DNA of 10,249 nt from an uncultured Spirochaetota bacterium (GTDB lineage Bacteria > Spirochaetota > UBA4802 > UBA5368). The stretch lies in NCBI GenBank assembly GCA_937864375.1, contig CALMJO010000615.1, positions 1 through 10,249 on the forward strand, written 5' to 3'. Made by a program: the position numbers and the translations under genes. Positions 7,567 through 10,249 of this stretch are shown here, one piece after another (within the stretch, counting starts at the first letter, position 1; every line of letters begins with the position of its first letter). The notes beneath the pieces are model-generated. The model was not told where the DNA came from and ran no database searches. It saw nothing but the letters and a program-made list of their open reading frames with translations.

Positions 7567-7593
7567 TTGACAGGGGCGGCCGCATGGGATAAG
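7567..7593 (+). promoter_or_regulatory. Weak promoter candidate for thyX
   Basis: A consensus -35 TTGACA (7567-7572) is followed after 15 bases by GATAAG (7588-7593), a poor -10. A second TTGACA sits at 7604-7609, 37 bases on, without a recognisable -10 partner. The spacer 7457-7637 must also hold the promoter for the divergent methyltransferase/kinase operon; an AT-rich stretch around 7515-7535 is the likely place but gives no clear two-box match. Confidence 0.25.
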
Positions 7594-7637
7594 GGAAGAG
7601 CATTTGACACCCCGCACGACGGGGAAGAGGGGGGACG

Positions 7638-8279
7638 ATGGAATTCCTGAAGCCGGACGTCACGCTGCTCGCGGTCACGCCGCGCGCCGAAAAACTGATC
7701 GAGGAGGCGGGAAGGACCTGCTACCTGTCTCTCGACAGGATGGACGAAACCAGCGAGAAGAATTTTATTAAACGCTGCATCCGCAGCGGGCACCACTCCA
7801 TCCTGGAGCATGCCGGCGCGAGTTTCCGCATCGCCGGGGCGTCGCGCGCGTTCACCCACCAGCTGGTCCGCCACCGCATGGCGAGCTTCTCCCAGCAGTC
7901 CCAGCGCTACGTGCTCGAGGACGAGTTCAATTACATTATTCCGCCCGACATCGCCGCGAGCCCGGAGGCAGCGGCCGTCTTTCGCGAGTTCATCGAGTCC
8001 TCGCGCAGGGCCTACATTCGTCTCAGGGAGCTTGGCGCGAAAAAGGAGGACGCGCGCTTCGTTCTTCCGAACGCACTGGAGAGCCAGATCGTGTTCACCG
8101 CCAATTTCAGGGAGCTCCGGCACGTGTTCGCGCTGAGGTGCGACCGCGCGGCCCAGTGGGAAATTCGCCGCGTCGCGATAGAGATGCTGCGCATCATGCA
8201 GAAGGAGGCGCCCTCCGTGTTTGGCGATTTCGTCATAGACGAGGAGGGAATGACGGCGCGCCCCGGCCTCGCGTCATGA
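7638..8279 (+). CDS. thyX: ThyX, FAD-dependent thymidylate synthase
   Basis: Makes dTMP from dUMP with methylenetetrahydrofolate as carbon donor and reduced FAD as hydride donor, replacing ThyA/DHFR-type chemistry. 213 residues, normal for the family. The diagnostic ThyX motif RHRx7S is present at R78, H79, R80 and S88 (within RHRMASFSQQSQRY), preceded by SGHHSILEHAGASFRI (50-65), the usual FAD/dUMP-site segment, and followed near 165-190 by the ANFRELRHVFALRC...AQWEIR pattern of the C-terminal helices. The ATG at 7638 follows a G-rich Shine-Dalgarno-like stretch (GAGG with about 7-base spacing). A small hairpin, CCCCG/CGGGG at 7610-7624, lies just before the ribosome site. It is transcribed alone; its last 6 bases overlap the end of the convergent CoA-transferase/GNAT gene through a shared TCATGA. 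Confidence 0.97.
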   Translation: MEFLKPDVTLLAVTPRAEKLIEEAGRTCYLSLDRMDETSEKNFIKRCIRSGHHSILEHAGASFRIAGASRAFTHQLVRHRMASFSQQSQRYVLEDEFNYIIPPDIAASPEAAAVFREFIESSRRAYIRLRELGAKKEDARFVLPNALESQIVFTANFRELRHVFALRCDRAAQWEIRRVAIEMLRIMQKEAPSVFGDFVIDEEGMTARPGLAS

Positions 8280-10127
8280 CTGCAGGCTGAACTTTACCTC
8301 GATCACCCCGCTGGTGACGCGCAGCTCGGGCTTCACCTCGCAATTCTGGAAGACCTTGAGCATCTTGTCGTTCTGTGAAAGCACGTTGGCGCACAGCCTC
8401 GTGATCCCGCGCGCGCGCGCGATCCGGATGAGGTAGTTCGTGAGGAAGGTGGCGATGCCGCGTCCCCCGTATTCCTCGTCCACAAGGAATGCCATTTCGT
8501 GCATCTTATCGTGGATGTCGTACGAGTAGCGCGCCTCGGCGATGATGCGCTCGGTGCGGTCGTGCGTGACTACGCCCACGATCGAGACCGTCTGCGTGTA
8601 GTCCACGTTCACGTATTTCTGCATCTCGCGGTGGGGCATGAACGGCACCTTCGCGAAGTACCTCAGGTATTTCGATTCGTCGGAAAACTCGTAGAAGAGG
8701 CGCCTCATCATGTCCTCGTCCGACGTCTTTATGGGACGGAACCTCACCTCGAGCCCCCCCTTGAAGGTCTTCACCGTTTCGAGCTCGTCGGGATAGTTCA
8801 CCGCGTGCTCCTTCACGTAGATCTGGTCGGGGTACACGTAGCCCTGTGACTTGGCCTGCGCGAGCAGGCCCTCGCGGTGGTCGGGGTGCGCGATCTCGAT
8901 CATCGCGAGCACGCGCTCGCGGATGGACCTGCCAAAGAGGTTCGCCACGCCGTACTCCGTCACCACGTAGCGCGCGGCCCCGAGCGTGGCGCGCACGCGG
9001 TCGGCGTCGCACACGTGGCTGATGACGATGTTGCTCCCGCCGTCCACGTCGCGCGACTGGAGCGCGACGATCGCCTTCCCGCCCTTGGAGAAGGCGGCGC
9101 CTATCGCGAAGTTGAGCTTGCTCTCGTAGCCGGAGAGAAGATTGTCGCCCGAGTGGAAAATCACGGACTCGCCGGTTACGTCGATGCGCTTGACGTTCAT
9201 GATGCTCACCAGCCGGTTTATGCGCGCCACGACGTAGGGGTTCACGAGCCGCGCGAGCGGATGGAACTCGAAGACGGGGTTGCGGTTCACGTATTCGTAG
9301 AGCCGCCTGGTCCCGTAACAGTAGGCGGTGTTGACCATCCCGCCGTGGTAGCGGCTCCGCTCGTATGAGATGGCGCCCGCCTCCAGGAGGTCCATCACCC
9401 AGTCGGAGATGACATGGGTGTAGATGCCCAGGCGCTTCTTGGATTTAAGATTGTGCGCGATCGCGTCGAAGATGCGTCCCGCGTGCAGGACCACGGTGGA
9501 CTCGTCCTCGATGATGTTCGAGATGTGCCATCCAATCCTGTCCATCACCGGGTCGAAGGGCTTGCGCTCCCGTTCCAGGAGCGGCAGCTCGCTCTCCACG
9601 AGATAGTTCACCTGGTCGATGTGAATGGTGGTCTCGCCGTAGGTATGCGGCACATTCGGGTTCACCTCGGCGATCACGACGGCGGCCTTGTTGATCGCGA
9701 TGTTGGCGACGTCGACGGCTATGCCCAGGTTAAGAAAACCGTAGCGGTCGGGGGGCGAGGTCTGCACGATCGCCATGTCGACGCCTATGGCGCCGCTGGC
9801 GAGGATGAACGGGATCTCAATCAGATTGGCCGGGATGAAATCGACCCTTCCCTCGCTTATCGCCTTGCTTATGCTTTCGCCCGTGTTGAAGGTCTTGAGC
9901 CTGAACTTGTAGTTGTAGGCGGCGTCGTTGGGGATGTAGTCTCCCAGGGTGATGAGCTGGATGAGCTCGAGGTCAAGGAGGTTTTTCTTGTCCGATTTCA
10001 CGATTTCGCGCGCGATCATCCCGGGCGTGGCGGGACCGCTGCTCAGGTAGATTCGATTGCCCGGCTTGATGAAGTCGAGCACCTCGCCCGGGCTCTTGTA
10101 TTTTTCGGGGAAATGTTTCTCTTCCAC
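8274..10127 (-). CDS. CoA-transferase-family domain fused to a C-terminal GNAT acetyltransferase
   Basis: 617 residues, two parts. Residues about 8-440 follow the acetyl-CoA hydrolase/4-hydroxybutyrate CoA-transferase family along their length: DRYGFLNLGIAVDV (127-140), AEVNPNVPHTYGE (153-165), GIYTHVISDWVMDL (234-247), GTRRLYEYVNRNP (272-284), YVVTEYGVANLFG (387-399), IAHPDHREGL (412-421). Residues about 458-617 are a GNAT domain with the acetyl-CoA loop EEYGGRGIATFL (551-562) and a Pat-like NDKMLKVF (586-593). In the family the catalytic Glu lies in a GIHTEMFSDG-type motif; here the aligned residue is H238 (codon at 9414-9416), and the nearby QxGIGxIPDA motif reads VVLHAGRIFDA (212-222). 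The transferase half may thus be inactive or altered. The protein may acetylate protein lysines, as Pat enzymes do, but no target is shown by context. GTG start at 10127 with GGAGG about 8 bases upstream; single gene at the contig end. Confidence 0.9.
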   Translation of the reverse strand: MEEKHFPEKYKSPGEVLDFIKPGNRIYLSSGPATPGMIAREIVKSDKKNLLDLELIQLITLGDYIPNDAAYNYKFRLKTFNTGESISKAISEGRVDFIPANLIEIPFILASGAIGVDMAIVQTSPPDRYGFLNLGIAVDVANIAINKAAVVIAEVNPNVPHTYGETTIHIDQVNYLVESELPLLERERKPFDPVMDRIGWHISNIIEDESTVVLHAGRIFDAIAHNLKSKKRLGIYTHVISDWVMDLLEAGAISYERSRYHGGMVNTAYCYGTRRLYEYVNRNPVFEFHPLARLVNPYVVARINRLVSIMNVKRIDVTGESVIFHSGDNLLSGYESKLNFAIGAAFSKGGKAIVALQSRDVDGGSNIVISHVCDADRVRATLGAARYVVTEYGVANLFGRSIRERVLAMIEIAHPDHREGLLAQAKSQGYVYPDQIYVKEHAVNYPDELETVKTFKGGLEVRFRPIKTSDEDMMRRLFYEFSDESKYLRYFAKVPFMPHREMQKYVNVDYTQTVSIVGVVTHDRTERIIAEARYSYDIHDKMHEMAFLVDEEYGGRGIATFLTNYLIRIARARGITRLCANVLSQNDKMLKVFQNCEVKPELRVTSGVIEVKFSLQS

Positions 10128-10205
10128 CCTGCGTCCCTCCGCTGTACGTCATCGCCCCCGTGGCGCCTTTTGATTATTTGACTTTGTGCCCGATGGCTTC
10201 CATGC

Positions 10206-10249
10206 CTGTCTCTTATACACATCTCCGAGCCCACGAGACCGTACTAGAT
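10206..10249 (+). other. Illumina Nextera adapter read-through (non-genomic)
   Basis: The 19-base Tn5 mosaic end CTGTCTCTTATACACATCT occupies 10206-10224, followed by CCGAGCCCACGAGAC (10225-10239), the rest of the Nextera read-2 adapter. The next 8 bases, CGTACTAG (10240-10247), match an i7 index as I remember the Nextera set (N702), and AT begins the P7 tail. This is library sequence left on an assembled contig, not a transposon. Genomic sequence ends at 10205, and 10128-10205 holds no gene that I can support. Confidence 0.97.

Noticed and set aside
7610..7624. CCCCG/CGGGG hairpin before thyX as an attenuator or riboswitch
   Set aside because: Only a 5-bp stem with a 5-base loop and no alternative pairing partner seen; too small to call as a regulatory RNA.
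7425..8123. Minus-strand open frame of 232 codons across thyX
   Set aside because: Antisense to thyX, which has the full RHRx7S motif; this frame shows no family features.
10043..10234. Minus-strand open frame starting MGSEMCIRDR
   Set aside because: Its N-terminus is translated Nextera adapter, and the remainder is an out-of-frame shadow of the CoA-transferase/GNAT gene's upstream region and start.

Overview
The window is a GC-rich bacterial contig end, probably from a shotgun or metagenome assembly. The last 44 bases are an Illumina Nextera adapter read-through and are not genomic. An Rnf complex, a stand-alone B12-type radical SAM enzyme, ThyX and a CoA-transferase/GNAT fusion suggest an anaerobic or facultatively anaerobic bacterium. 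A spirochaete or deltaproteobacterial-type lineage is my guess; nothing here fixes the taxonomy. No tRNA, rRNA, CRISPR array, insertion sequence or prophage gene is visible.

Layout. (1) 1-2247, minus strand: the front of an rnf operon, read as a 92-aa Cys-rich protein of unknown function, then rnfC, then rnfD, which is cut by the window edge. Start and stop codons lie 3-4 bases apart. (2) 2248-2527: an AT-richer divergent spacer with weak promoter candidates on both strands. (3) 2528-4090, plus strand: a B12-binding-domain radical SAM protein with no assignable substrate. (4) 4091-4202: a convergent spacer carrying a dispersed-type palindromic repeat. (5) 7456-4203, minus strand: a two-gene unit, a class I SAM-dependent methyltransferase resembling PhcB (3-hydroxy fatty acid methyl ester synthesis) followed 8 bases later by a multi-TM sensor histidine kinase with GAF, DHp and ATPase domains. 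(6) 7638-8279, plus strand: thyX. (7) 10127-8274, minus strand: a CoA-transferase-family domain fused to a C-terminal GNAT domain, overlapping the end of thyX by 6 bases.

How they work together. Rnf couples ferredoxin:NAD+ electron transfer to ion pumping. ThyX makes dTMP. The two most interesting loci are the methyltransferase/kinase pair, whose composition recalls the Ralstonia PhcB/PhcS signalling module, and the CoA-transferase/GNAT fusion. In the fusion the residue aligned to the catalytic glutamate of the CoA-transferase family is histidine, so that half may be a sensor domain for the acetyltransferase, analogous to the degenerate acyl-CoA synthetase domain of Pat enzymes. Both readings are inferences.
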